Assembly (NCBI GenBank): GCA_964401935.1
Contig: CAYOAL010000035.1
Coordinates: 9,823-73,822 of the forward strand
Reading direction: 5' to 3'
Length of the DNA: 64,000 nt
Source: JAPYTK01 sp964401935
GTDB taxonomy: Bacteria; Myxococcota_A; Polyangia; Polyangiales; Polyangiaceae
This document shows positions 42,663 to 51,156 of this stretch, piece by piece. The stretch's first letter is position 1, and every line of letters begins with the position of its first letter. The position numbers and the translations under genes are program-made. The notes beneath the pieces are model-generated. The model was not told the DNA's origin. It did no database searches and saw only the letters and a program-made list of their open reading frames with translations.

Positions 42663-43256
42663 ATGCATCGGCCAAAAACACGTCGTGCCGTACGCTGCGC
42701 CCGAGGCCGAGCGCGGCCGAGCTCCGGTGACGGCATTCGCTGGCTCCACGGTGGTCTGTGGTGCGCGGCGGCGGTGTTCTTCACGCTCGCGCTCTCCTGC
42801 GCAGACGACCTCCGCTCGACGAAATGCGACCACGACTTCGACTGCCTCGCCGACCAGATCTGCGTGCAGAGCGGCTTCGCGGCGAAGTGCGAGCGCGCCG
42901 ACGTATGCGCGACCGCCGAAGACTGCCCCCCTGGCGAGGAGTGTGTCGCGCGCGACGACAACGTGCCCAATCATCCGCTCGAATCGAAGGCGCCAGGAAA
43001 GGGCCTGTGCGAGTGTCTCTCCCCACCGTGCGGCGTGGGCGGCGCGGGCGGCGCGAGCGGAGGGGGTGCGCCGGGCGGCGCCGGTGGAGTGGGTGGAGTC
43101 GGGGGTGCCGGGGGAGGTGGAGTGGGCGGCGCGGGCGGCGCTGGCCCCGGTGGCGCGGGTGGCGGCGGAGGAGCCGCGGGCTCGGGTGGCGCCGGAGGAA
43201 CCGGGGGCTCGGGTGGCGCCGGTGGGGGTGGCGCAGGCGGTGGAGGTGGCACGTGA
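42663..43256 (+). CDS. Lipoprotein with Gly/Ala-rich C-terminal tail
   Basis: 197 residues from the ATG at 42663; an ATG at 42645 is possible. The basic N-terminal part is long for a signal peptide (about 35 residues before the hydrophobic core AAAVFFTLALSC, lipobox ALSC). A small Cys-rich domain follows (KCDHDFDCLADQICVQSGFAAKC, VCATAEDCPPGEECVAR). The last 75 residues are almost pure Gly with Ala, Val and Ser (GGAGG-type repeats), glycine-rich like elastic or collagen-like tails. In other proteins here such stretches are linkers, so a tail at the very end is odd; the next gene starts four bases before its stop. Confidence 0.72.
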   Translation: MHRPKTRRAVRCARGRARPSSGDGIRWLHGGLWCAAAVFFTLALSCADDLRSTKCDHDFDCLADQICVQSGFAAKCERADVCATAEDCPPGEECVARDDNVPNHPLESKAPGKGLCECLSPPCGVGGAGGASGGGAPGGAGGVGGVGGAGGGGVGGAGGAGPGGAGGGGGAAGSGGAGGTGGSGGAGGGGAGGGGGT

Positions 43257-43549
43257 GCATCCCGCCGGTCGTCACCTCGATCCTCGTCGTGCTCTGCCTG
43301 AGCTGCTCACGCTACGACGTGGAGGCGCTCTGCGAGGATCTCGAGGCGGAGTGCAACCTGGGCGTCGACTACGCCGACTGCGTCACCGACGGTCGCGCCA
43401 TGGAGGAGCAGGCCTGTGACGCCGGCTGCGAGGACGAGCTCGACGCCTACCTCGAGTGCCTCGCGATCGGTCCCTGTCGCTGGGAGACTCGCTGCCAAGC
43501 CGACCGAACGCGCCTCATTCGATGCGCGGGCGACTTCCCCTCGCTCTGA
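43253..43549 (+). CDS. Small cysteine-containing lipoprotein
   Basis: 98 residues from a GTG overlapping the upstream stop (GTGA). Signal peptide with lipobox LSC (VVTSILVVLCLSC). The mature part has paired cysteines (EALCEDLEAECNLG, ADCVTDG, EEQACDAGCEDELDAYLECLAIG, PCRWETRCQADRTRLIRC). The pattern resembles that of the 102-residue lipoprotein at 42328-42636, so they may be paralogues. The overlap couples it to the Gly-tailed lipoprotein. Confidence 0.75.
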   Translation: MSIPPVVTSILVVLCLSCSRYDVEALCEDLEAECNLGVDYADCVTDGRAMEEQACDAGCEDELDAYLECLAIGPCRWETRCQADRTRLIRCAGDFPSL

Positions 43550-43568
43550 AGACCGCCTTCGTCGACGA

Positions 43569-43596
43569 CCCCGCGCGATGGCCGGACGGCGCGGGG
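43569..43596. terminator. Inverted repeat between convergent genes, possible terminator
   Basis: CCCCGCGC and GCGCGGGG form an eight-bp GC stem with a 12-base loop. It fills the 48-base space between the ends of two convergent genes. No T-run. Confidence 0.4.
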
Positions 43597-43597
43597 C

Positions 43598-45601
43598 TCA
43601 GAAGCGCGCTTGGGCCGCGGCGCCGAACCCGAGGAAGTCGGGGCTCACGAAGCTCCGGAGGGCCACCGTGCCCTCGTTGGGGTCACGCTCCACGAACGTG
43701 CCGTTGTTGTCGCGGATGTACTGGGCCCACACCACCGCGCTGAGGATCTGGGAGATGTCCCACTTGAGGCTGGCCCGCACCTGGACGATGGGCACGCTCT
43801 CGCGATCGACGGGGAGGATCGACACGTCGCCCTGCTGCCGGATGACGACCGTGCGGCCGATGGTGTTGTCGGCGGCGTCCACCGACGTGGTCTTGAAGGT
43901 CGCGGGGAACTGCAGACCACCGCCGAGGCTGGGGGTGAGCCGTGGGCCGGAGAAGAAGTAGGCCACGCCGGCGGCCACGAAGAACTCGTCGCCCACCTCC
44001 ACCGAGTCGTCGGTGGGGAGGCTCTCGAAGGGCACGAAGCTCGGGACGTTACGCAACACGTACGGCAGATCGCGATAGATGCCGGTGAGCGACGCGCTGA
44101 AGTCGCCGGGCTCGAGCACCACCTGCAACGCGGCGGCCCGCGCCTGTTGGAGCTTGGTCTGGCCTGGGACGTCGAAGTCTTTCAAGTTCTGCCAGAGGTT
44201 GGTGAACTCCGCCGACACGTTCCAACCGAAATCGCGATCCGCCTTGTCCCGGCCCGGCGCGAGGAGCCGATCCTGGGCCATCGGGTCGTTGCGGTAGAGC
44301 GCGAAGTCGATCGACTGGCTGCTCTTGCTGTCCTTGTCGTGCACCGACGCCCGGGCCGACACGCCGAAGGTGAAGACGTCCTCGCCGAGCACGTCGGGGA
44401 GGTCGAACTTGCCTTGCTGGAAGTAGCCGCCGCCCACGTCGATGTTGGCATACTCGGTGATGTTGGCGCCGGCGCCGAAGAGCCCGCCGTAGTTGGTCTC
44501 CCCGACCCGGATCACCTCCACCTCGCTGGTGCCTGGGGTGAGGATCTCCTCCACCTGCACAATCTGTGCGGTTTTCATAGCGCCGTAGGCGTAGAAGATC
44601 GGATGCTGAAACTGCAGCTTGAACCCCGGCGAGCTCCCCTGGATCCGAGGGAAGATCGACTGGTTGATGAACGGGTTCGTGCCACCCCACGAGATGTCGT
44701 AGAGCCAGCCCAGACGCACACGGTCGGTGTCGATGGGGAACATCGTCAGCCCGAGCCCGAAGTCCTGCTTCGAGGTGTCGTCGTCGAAGTGATAGAAGAG
44801 CCGGAGAAACGAACCGGAGTCGTAGATCGAGGAGTTGAGGTTGCCCGCTCCCGACGCGAGGTTGCCGAGATCGAAGCGCATCACCAGCGACGCCTCGGTG
44901 TCGAGGTTGTCGATGAACCCTGGCATCTTGCTGTAGAGCACCAGGTGCGTGAGGTTCTCGCGGCCGGCGAAGCGGGAGTTGAGGTTGTCGAAGAACAGCC
45001 GGTAGCGCCGGCGGTCGCCGAACGACGCGTTGGGAGACAGCGGCACCGTCTCGCCCGTCGCGTGCAGCACGTCATCGTCACCGAACGAGAAGGTGAGCCG
45101 GGTGTCGATGAAGTCGCTGAACTTTGGCGTGGTGGTGGCGGCCGGCGCCGCCGGCTCCGCGGGCTCCGGCGCCTTGGGCTCCTCGCCCTCTTCCGGCTTC
45201 GGCTCGGGCTTGTCGAGCTCCTCGCGGAGGGCCTTGGCGCGGCGCTGGGCCTCTTGGGCCCGAACCCCGCCCTCGGCCGCGACCGCGTCGTACACGTCCG
45301 CCGCCTCGTTCAGCTTGCCGTCCCGCTCGAGACACTGCGCGAGCTCGAAGCGCACGTCCTCGTTGGGGTCGAGCCGCACGCTGCGGGAGAACAGGTTGCA
45401 CGCGCGCTGCACTTGGCCCTTGGAGAGCGCCTCACGCGCCTGTTCGGCTAGCCTCTCCGACTCGGGGGCCGAGGGCTCGGGGTCTTCCACCGGGTCGTCG
45501 TCGTCATCGGGCTCGGGCTGGGCCCAGGCCAAACCGGGAGTGACGGCGACGAGCAGCGCGCCGAGCGAGAGAAGGCGCCGATGGGGGTTCGGTGATCTCA
45601 T
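43598..45601 (-). CDS. TPR plus outer-membrane beta-barrel protein
   Basis: 667 residues. A signal peptide (LLSLGALLVAVTPGLAWA) is followed by an acidic linker, then a TPR-like helical segment (about 48-125; LAEQAREALSKGQVQRACNLF, EDVRFELAQCLERDGKLNEA). After a Pro/Glu linker comes a long barrel domain (about 160-667) with alternating strands and tyrosine/glycine girdles (NYGGLFGAGANITEYANIDV, GGGYFQQGKFDLPDV), ending in AAQARF. Probably an outer-membrane porin with a periplasmic TPR adaptor. Third gene downstream of the nucleotidase; the 92-base gap to the lipoprotein gene leaves room for its own promoter. Confidence 0.82.
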   Translation of the reverse strand: MRSPNPHRRLLSLGALLVAVTPGLAWAQPEPDDDDDPVEDPEPSAPESERLAEQAREALSKGQVQRACNLFSRSVRLDPNEDVRFELAQCLERDGKLNEAADVYDAVAAEGGVRAQEAQRRAKALREELDKPEPKPEEGEEPKAPEPAEPAAPAATTTPKFSDFIDTRLTFSFGDDDVLHATGETVPLSPNASFGDRRRYRLFFDNLNSRFAGRENLTHLVLYSKMPGFIDNLDTEASLVMRFDLGNLASGAGNLNSSIYDSGSFLRLFYHFDDDTSKQDFGLGLTMFPIDTDRVRLGWLYDISWGGTNPFINQSIFPRIQGSSPGFKLQFQHPIFYAYGAMKTAQIVQVEEILTPGTSEVEVIRVGETNYGGLFGAGANITEYANIDVGGGYFQQGKFDLPDVLGEDVFTFGVSARASVHDKDSKSSQSIDFALYRNDPMAQDRLLAPGRDKADRDFGWNVSAEFTNLWQNLKDFDVPGQTKLQQARAAALQVVLEPGDFSASLTGIYRDLPYVLRNVPSFVPFESLPTDDSVEVGDEFFVAAGVAYFFSGPRLTPSLGGGLQFPATFKTTSVDAADNTIGRTVVIRQQGDVSILPVDRESVPIVQVRASLKWDISQILSAVVWAQYIRDNNGTFVERDPNEGTVALRSFVSPDFLGFGAAAQARF

Positions 45602-45693
45602 GGTGACGTTGTCGGTTGTGTCTGTGCGTTGGGTCGTCGTGGCGCCGAATCGGCTCGCCCACGAGCGAGTGGTGTTCGAGGTCTCGGACGCGC

Positions 45694-47256
45694 TCAGTTC
45701 GTCGCCGCGTCGTTGTCGTCCTCATTGGCCGGGGTGATGCACGCGGCCGAGCTCGGCAGCGGCGCCGACTGACAGATGTCATCGAAACCGCACACCAAGT
45801 CCTCCGCGCATCGCGTCTCTACCGTCCAGTTGAGGCGGCCACCGGAGAAGTTGCGGAGCGTGCCGGTGACGGCGGCGAGGGTGCGACCGCGGTGCTTCAC
45901 CGGATCGAAGCCCTGGGCGGTGCCGGTGTTCACCTGGAGCATCACCGAGCCCCGCGCCACCTTGTAGTTGCCGCGCGACTCGTAGCCTAGCCACTCGCTG
46001 CACTCGGGGCTCGCAGAGCACTGGTTCGCGCAGGCCGCCTCGATGTCGTCGAAGAAGTCGACGGTCCCGTCGTTGTTGATGTCGCAGTTGCTCGCGTTCG
46101 AGCTGAACACGAACATGCCCTCCCCCACCTGGTCGGGGAGGTTGGGCCCGAGGTTCGGGGCGATGCGCACCTGCTCGACCCGAACAAGACCGCTCTCGAG
46201 CTTCTCCATCTCGACGTTGCTGATGAGGATGTCGTTCTCGAGCAGGACGGGCTCGGGCACGCGGCACGCCTGGCACACCCCGGTGGTGGAGAAACCCAGC
46301 CGCTCACAAAACTCCCCCTCGTTGCAGTCGCGATCGCGCGCGCAGCTCTTGGTCGCCTTCGAGTCGACGAGCCCCACCTCGTAGGAGGGGAAGGTGATCT
46401 CGGTGAAGCCGAAAAACTCGACGGCGGTGCCGCTCAGCGCCGTCAGCCGGTTGCACACGCGCATGCCCGGGGGTGGGTTGAAGTTGAACGCGTAGATGTG
46501 GTTGTAGCCGCTGTCCTGGTCGTTGAGATCGGTGACGTAGAAGCCGTCCGACGACACCCGCACCACCACCAGATCGGCGGGACTCCGCGCCGCGACGTCC
46601 ACGGCCACCCGTGGGTAGGGCGTCTCCGAGCCGCGACCCTGCACGTCGGCGATGGTGGGGAGCGCGTAGTGCACCACCTGCGACACCCCCACCACCAGCG
46701 AGCCGTTCTCCTCGTCGTCGTCGTCGGCGAAGGCGCAGCCAGGATCGTTGGGGAAGTCGACGAGCACGTCGCCGTCGTCGTCCTTGCCGTTGGAGCAGGC
46801 CGGCGTCTCGCCCACCGCGGCCGGCGTGTAGCCGATGTCTTGCACCCAGAGCCGCGTCGGCCCGAACATCGCGGTGGTCACAGCGACCCCTTCGGCGCGG
46901 CCGCCGCTGAAGCGGAGGTTGCGACCGATCGCGCCGTCCCCTTCGAGCAACCGCACCGCCCCCGGCTCCAGCGACACCCGCGCCACCCCGTCGAAGTTGG
47001 TGTTCACCTCTCCATCGGGGCCGATCACCTCGGCGGTGAAGTCCCAGCGCTCGTCGACGTTGCCGAGGTTGGGGGGGAGCGGCGCGTCCGAAGTGGGCAC
47101 CTCGCCCCCGTCGACGGCGAGGACCGTCACGCGGATGTAGCCGAGCGACTCGACGCCGCCTTGCGTGGTGCAGCCCGACGCGCCGAGCACGAGGCAGACC
47201 ACGCCGGCCAGCGCGCCACGCCGAGAGAACGCGGTCCGAGCGGAGAGCCCGCTCAC
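45694..47256 (-). CDS. Lipoprotein, possibly Tat-exported, unknown function
   Basis: 520 residues from the GTG at 47256, which overlaps the nucleotidase stop (GTGA). The N-terminus has FSRRGALAG before the hydrophobic core and lipobox GASGC, so export by the Tat route is possible. Early Ig-like beta segments (YIRVTVLAVDGGEVP, RWDFTAEVIGPDGEVNTNFDG) suggest a domain of the big_2/Ig-like sort. Then comes an Asp-rich, calcium-binding-like stretch (NGKDDDGDVLVDFPNDPGC). Further on are Cys-rich loops (SCARDRDCNEGEFCERLG) and an EF-hand-like DINNDGTVDFFDD. No catalytic motif. Sits between the nucleotidase and the TPR-barrel gene. Confidence 0.75.
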   Translation of the reverse strand: MSGLSARTAFSRRGALAGVVCLVLGASGCTTQGGVESLGYIRVTVLAVDGGEVPTSDAPLPPNLGNVDERWDFTAEVIGPDGEVNTNFDGVARVSLEPGAVRLLEGDGAIGRNLRFSGGRAEGVAVTTAMFGPTRLWVQDIGYTPAAVGETPACSNGKDDDGDVLVDFPNDPGCAFADDDDEENGSLVVGVSQVVHYALPTIADVQGRGSETPYPRVAVDVAARSPADLVVVRVSSDGFYVTDLNDQDSGYNHIYAFNFNPPPGMRVCNRLTALSGTAVEFFGFTEITFPSYEVGLVDSKATKSCARDRDCNEGEFCERLGFSTTGVCQACRVPEPVLLENDILISNVEMEKLESGLVRVEQVRIAPNLGPNLPDQVGEGMFVFSSNASNCDINNDGTVDFFDDIEAACANQCSASPECSEWLGYESRGNYKVARGSVMLQVNTGTAQGFDPVKHRGRTLAAVTGTLRNFSGGRLNWTVETRCAEDLVCGFDDICQSAPLPSSAACITPANEDDNDAATN

Positions 47257-49523
47257 TTGCCCACCATCCTCACGCGGCCATCTTCCGCGTTGCCGAGGGT
47301 GGAGTCGATGCACGCCAGGAACTTGCACTGCTCGCCCCCCGTCGCGCAGGGCGACAGCGCCGTGAGGCACTCGTCCCGGCCCGCCTCGGTGGGGTTACGC
47401 TCACAGATATTGCGCTGGTACTCGGCCACGTCATCACGACAGCGCGCGAGCACGCAGGCCCCGTCGCCTGGCGCGGGGTCGCCGCTCGACAGGCTGCAGC
47501 CCTGCTCCGGATCCGACGCGCAGATGTCTCCCTCGATCACCGACTCCGGGCACGCACACACGTAGTTGCCCCCCAGCTTCGCCTGACAGTCGGCGTCGAT
47601 CTGGCACGGCTCGAGCTCGCCCTCGTCGTTCGAACCGCACGGCCGCCCACCGCGGATGAAGTCGATCAGCGCGTCGCGCTGCTGGATCCGGGTGTCGAAC
47701 TGGGTCGTGTTGCGCTGCAGCACGCGGAAGCCGCTGCCCCCACCGGCGAGGTAGTTCGAGGTGGCGAGCTCGTAGCTGGCTACCGGATCGATGGGCTGCC
47801 AGCAGCGCTGGGAGTTGGAGTCGCAGCTCCCGAGCAGCGCTCCCGGGCACTCCTCGTCCGAGCTGCAGGCGATCTTGGGCTGGACGGCCCCGATGAAGAT
47901 GTTGCGCACCACGCCCGGGTTCTGCCCGGCCGCCTCCGCCTCCACGCAGTCGATCACCACGCGGGCTCCCGCGATCTGCACCTGCGACGTGCAGCCCCGT
48001 CCCGCCGAGCGCCGCGCCACGAAGTTGAACAGCTCGGTCACCTCGAAGCCCGACAGCTGCATCTTCGCGATGCTGTTGTCGAACGGGAAGATGTTGAACA
48101 TCTGCTCCACGTCCACCGCCCCGGGCACGATGTCGGCGCGGATGCCGGTGGTGTTGGTCAGCGAAAAATCGGTCTGCACGCCGAGGCGCAGCCACATCGC
48201 GGTGGAGATCAGGTTGCCGAGCGCCGAGTCGCCCCCCGTCGCCGAGAAACGCCGCGAGCCGCTCGGCGCGTAGCCCACCAAGAGATCCAGATCGGTGAGC
48301 AGATCCAGGCCCTGCGCGAAGGGCGCGAGCGTCGCTCGCACGACCGGATCCTCGGGCACGTTGGCGTTCACCGGGAAGAGCCGATAGTCGTAGCTCAACA
48401 CCTCGAAGCCGTTGACCTCGCTGTGGCGGTATCCGTCGACGCCGGCGAAGTCGGCGGCGTCGTTCGACACCACCAGATCGAGACGCCCCACGAACTTGGC
48501 GAAGGCCCCGCTGTGCGCGAGCACCACCTCCCGGGGGACGCAGTGGCGGCGCTGTCGCTGCGACGGCTCCCGCGGATCCTGACCGTCGCCGGTGACCAGC
48601 TCCACGTAGTGACAGCTGTCGCGGATGCAGTTGTCGGCGGCCAGGTCGTCGGCGTTGTCGGCACGGCAAGCCGAAGCGCACTCCTGATCGACGGACGCGC
48701 AGTCGCGCACTCTCTTCGGCGGCTGCAACACGATGTGGTTATGACCGCCGAGCACGATGTCGATGCCCTCGGTGTCCTGGATCATCCGCTGATCCACATC
48801 CAAGCCGAGGTGGGTGACGAACACGATCAGGTCGGAGATGGGGCGCAGCAGATCGACGTAGAACTGCGCCACCTCGCGGGTGTTCATCGGGAGCACGCCG
48901 AGGCGGTTGGGCTGGTCGTAGATCGACGTGAGGCTCGAGAGGTTGCCCATCCCGATGACGCTCACGCGGAGCCCATCGAGATCGAAAATCTGGAAGGGCT
49001 GGATCATCGCTCCGAGCGGTGAGGCGCCGGGCTGCGCCGGATCCTCGAGCTTGTAGTTCGCGACGAGCACCGAGTAGTTGGCCCACTGCTGCAGCTGCCG
49101 TCCGAGGTTGAGCGCGCCGTGATCGAACTCGTGGTTGGCCACGATCATCGCGTCGGCGCCCATCGCGCTCAACGCGCGGATCTCGGCCTCGCCCGAGAAG
49201 AAGTTGAACACCGGCGCGCCTTGAAAGCAGTCGCCCCCGTCGAGGTGGAGCACCCGCTCCGAGCGGGCACGCTCACGGCCGATGATGTGGGAGATCCTCG
49301 CCGCACCGCCGACGTTCGCGATGTTGTTCACCTCTCCGAGGCCGAGCGACGCGTCGATCTGGCCGAGCTGGAGGTTGTAGGGGAAGAGCCGCGAGTGGAG
49401 GTCAGACGTGTGAAGGAACGTCACCCTCACCTGCCCCCGCAGTGGCTGAGGCTCGGACGCCGGGTCACAGCCGAGACCGAGCGCGACGAGGCAGAGGAGG
49501 AAAGGCAGCGGAGAGAGGCGCAT
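47253..49523 (-). CDS. Lipid-anchored UshA-like 5'-nucleotidase / metallophosphoesterase
   Basis: 756 residues. Lipobox GLGC. The metallophosphatase domain has the full metal set: HTSDLHSR (D41, H43), LDGGDCFQG, VANHEFDHG, THLG and GGHNH. The second (5'-nucleotidase C) domain follows, with TNTTGIRADIVPG and VEQMFNIFPFDNSI, then YLAGGGSGF. It would hydrolyse nucleotides or related phosphoesters outside the inner membrane. Two Cys-rich insertions (for example CASVDQECASACRADNADD and a long C-terminal region) are not part of the normal family and make the protein about 200 residues longer. First gene of the three-gene run. Confidence 0.9.
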   Translation of the reverse strand: MRLSPLPFLLCLVALGLGCDPASEPQPLRGQVRVTFLHTSDLHSRLFPYNLQLGQIDASLGLGEVNNIANVGGAARISHIIGRERARSERVLHLDGGDCFQGAPVFNFFSGEAEIRALSAMGADAMIVANHEFDHGALNLGRQLQQWANYSVLVANYKLEDPAQPGASPLGAMIQPFQIFDLDGLRVSVIGMGNLSSLTSIYDQPNRLGVLPMNTREVAQFYVDLLRPISDLIVFVTHLGLDVDQRMIQDTEGIDIVLGGHNHIVLQPPKRVRDCASVDQECASACRADNADDLAADNCIRDSCHYVELVTGDGQDPREPSQRQRRHCVPREVVLAHSGAFAKFVGRLDLVVSNDAADFAGVDGYRHSEVNGFEVLSYDYRLFPVNANVPEDPVVRATLAPFAQGLDLLTDLDLLVGYAPSGSRRFSATGGDSALGNLISTAMWLRLGVQTDFSLTNTTGIRADIVPGAVDVEQMFNIFPFDNSIAKMQLSGFEVTELFNFVARRSAGRGCTSQVQIAGARVVIDCVEAEAAGQNPGVVRNIFIGAVQPKIACSSDEECPGALLGSCDSNSQRCWQPIDPVASYELATSNYLAGGGSGFRVLQRNTTQFDTRIQQRDALIDFIRGGRPCGSNDEGELEPCQIDADCQAKLGGNYVCACPESVIEGDICASDPEQGCSLSSGDPAPGDGACVLARCRDDVAEYQRNICERNPTEAGRDECLTALSPCATGGEQCKFLACIDSTLGNAEDGRVRMVGK

Positions 49524-49676
49524 GCTCGTCGCTCAAGCTAAGGTGACGCGGCGAGTCGCCTCAAGAGAAAACTGCCTGTCATTCTCGTGTCGAGGTGCTT
49601 CTCGGCCCTCGCTCCCCAAATGTCACCGTGGCAACACACTTCTCCGCATGGGCCGGGGAATGGAACAATGGCGGGG

Positions 49677-50978
49677 ATGAACCACGACGACGTCGCCACG
49701 GGCGCCGGCGGGACGGCCCCCCCCCTCTCCGTAGGGGCCATCGGCGACGTGGTCACCGGGTGCCTCTTGTGGCGCTACGCCGGTCAGCTCCACCTGTGCA
49801 TCTCCGTGCGCGCCCGCTACGAGCTGGTGAGCGACGGCGTGGCGCGTCGGAGCGCGGCCCGCGGCGTCCCTGGCCTCGCCGCCGCCGACGACGCCGTCCC
49901 CTATCGGCAGGGCTGCGACGTGTGGATGGTGGGCCACTGCAACGCCACCCCCCTCACGCCAGACGCCCCGCTCACCACCCGCCTCACGCTCTTCGGCGAC
50001 CGCGAGCGGCTGCTCGAGCGCCAGCACCGCCTCATGCACGGGAGCGACGTGGGCGTGGCCGGCTACGGCCCACGCCGCACCGGCGGGTGGCTCGCCGACC
50101 TCACCCGCGATGGGGTCGTCGAGATCCCCCAGAACTTCGACTGGACCCAGCTGCACGCGGCCCCCGTCAGTCAGCGCACGCGCCACCTCGAGGGCAACGA
50201 GCTGCTCGTCCTCGAGGGCCTCCTCGAGCAACGCGGTGCCATGCGCTGCCGCATCCCCGCCGCCCGCGGTCTGGTGCGGGTGTGGGCCCGGGGTGCCCAG
50301 GCCTCCGATCCGAGCTACGCGATCCACGTCGTGGCCGACACCCTCGCCATCGACACCGACGCGGCCGCCCTCACCGCCGTGTGGCGGGGCAGCTTCCCCA
50401 TCGAGGACGTGAGCGTCGCGAGCGGCATCATCGCCTGCGCTGGCGTCGAGGAGGGGGAGCCCATCGACTGGGAAGAGGGCTGGGTGATCGCCAACACCGC
50501 CGCCCTCATGGGCGCGGACGCTCGCATCACCGGGAGCACGCTCGAGCTCTCGCACGGCCCACACGGGCACGGCGGCGCCTCCCCGCTGCCCTTCTCCGTG
50601 GATCGTCCGCCCCTCCGCCCCGCCCCCATCGAGGGGGCGCCGTGGTCGGAGCGCAGCCCAGCCGCGGGGGCGGGGGGCAGAACGCCCGGCGAGGACGACC
50701 CCGCCCCGCGACCCCTCCCGGCCCGCCGCGAGCGCGCCCTCACGCTCGACCTCGACACCGCCGCCCGCGTCCAGCACCCGGCGCTGCCGTTCAGCGCTCC
50801 GGCGGGGGAAGCGACCACCGGCGCCCCGCCTCCCAGCGAGACCAACCCGCTGCTCGATCTCGCGACGGTCGACCTCGAGACCGTGGACACCCCTCCCCGA
50901 GAGGAAGACGTGAGCGCGACGCCCTTCGAGACGAGCGAAACGACCGCGCGGCCCGACGGCGAGCCCGACGAGCGCTGA
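49677..50978 (+). CDS. DUF2169-domain protein
   Basis: 433 residues from the ATG at 49677. No signal peptide. The N-terminal 260 residues fit DUF2169, common in Myxococcota and often near type VI secretion or pentapeptide-repeat genes: PYRQGCDVWMVGHCNATP, RLTLFGDRERLLERQHR, NFDWTQLHAAPVSQRT, EGNELLVLEGLLEQRGAMR, IPAARGLVRVWARG. The C-terminal 150 residues are Pro/Ala/Glu-rich and probably disordered. No secretion-system gene lies beside it. Function unknown. Confidence 0.72.
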   Translation: MNHDDVATGAGGTAPPLSVGAIGDVVTGCLLWRYAGQLHLCISVRARYELVSDGVARRSAARGVPGLAAADDAVPYRQGCDVWMVGHCNATPLTPDAPLTTRLTLFGDRERLLERQHRLMHGSDVGVAGYGPRRTGGWLADLTRDGVVEIPQNFDWTQLHAAPVSQRTRHLEGNELLVLEGLLEQRGAMRCRIPAARGLVRVWARGAQASDPSYAIHVVADTLAIDTDAAALTAVWRGSFPIEDVSVASGIIACAGVEEGEPIDWEEGWVIANTAALMGADARITGSTLELSHGPHGHGGASPLPFSVDRPPLRPAPIEGAPWSERSPAAGAGGRTPGEDDPAPRPLPARRERALTLDLDTAARVQHPALPFSAPAGEATTGAPPPSETNPLLDLATVDLETVDTPPREEDVSATPFETSETTARPDGEPDER

Positions 50979-51156
50979 AGATCGACGGGAGGGGCGACCC
51001 ACCGACCCACGAGAGAGGCGACCTACAGCGGAGACGAGGTGGCGAGGGGTGCGACCCTTCCGAGCGCAGGCCCCCCTCGACGGCCCGCACCCGCGGGATC
51101 CCTGGTAGGCTCGGCTGCGGGATGTGACGCGGGCCGGGGCGTCGTTGGGAGGTGCG

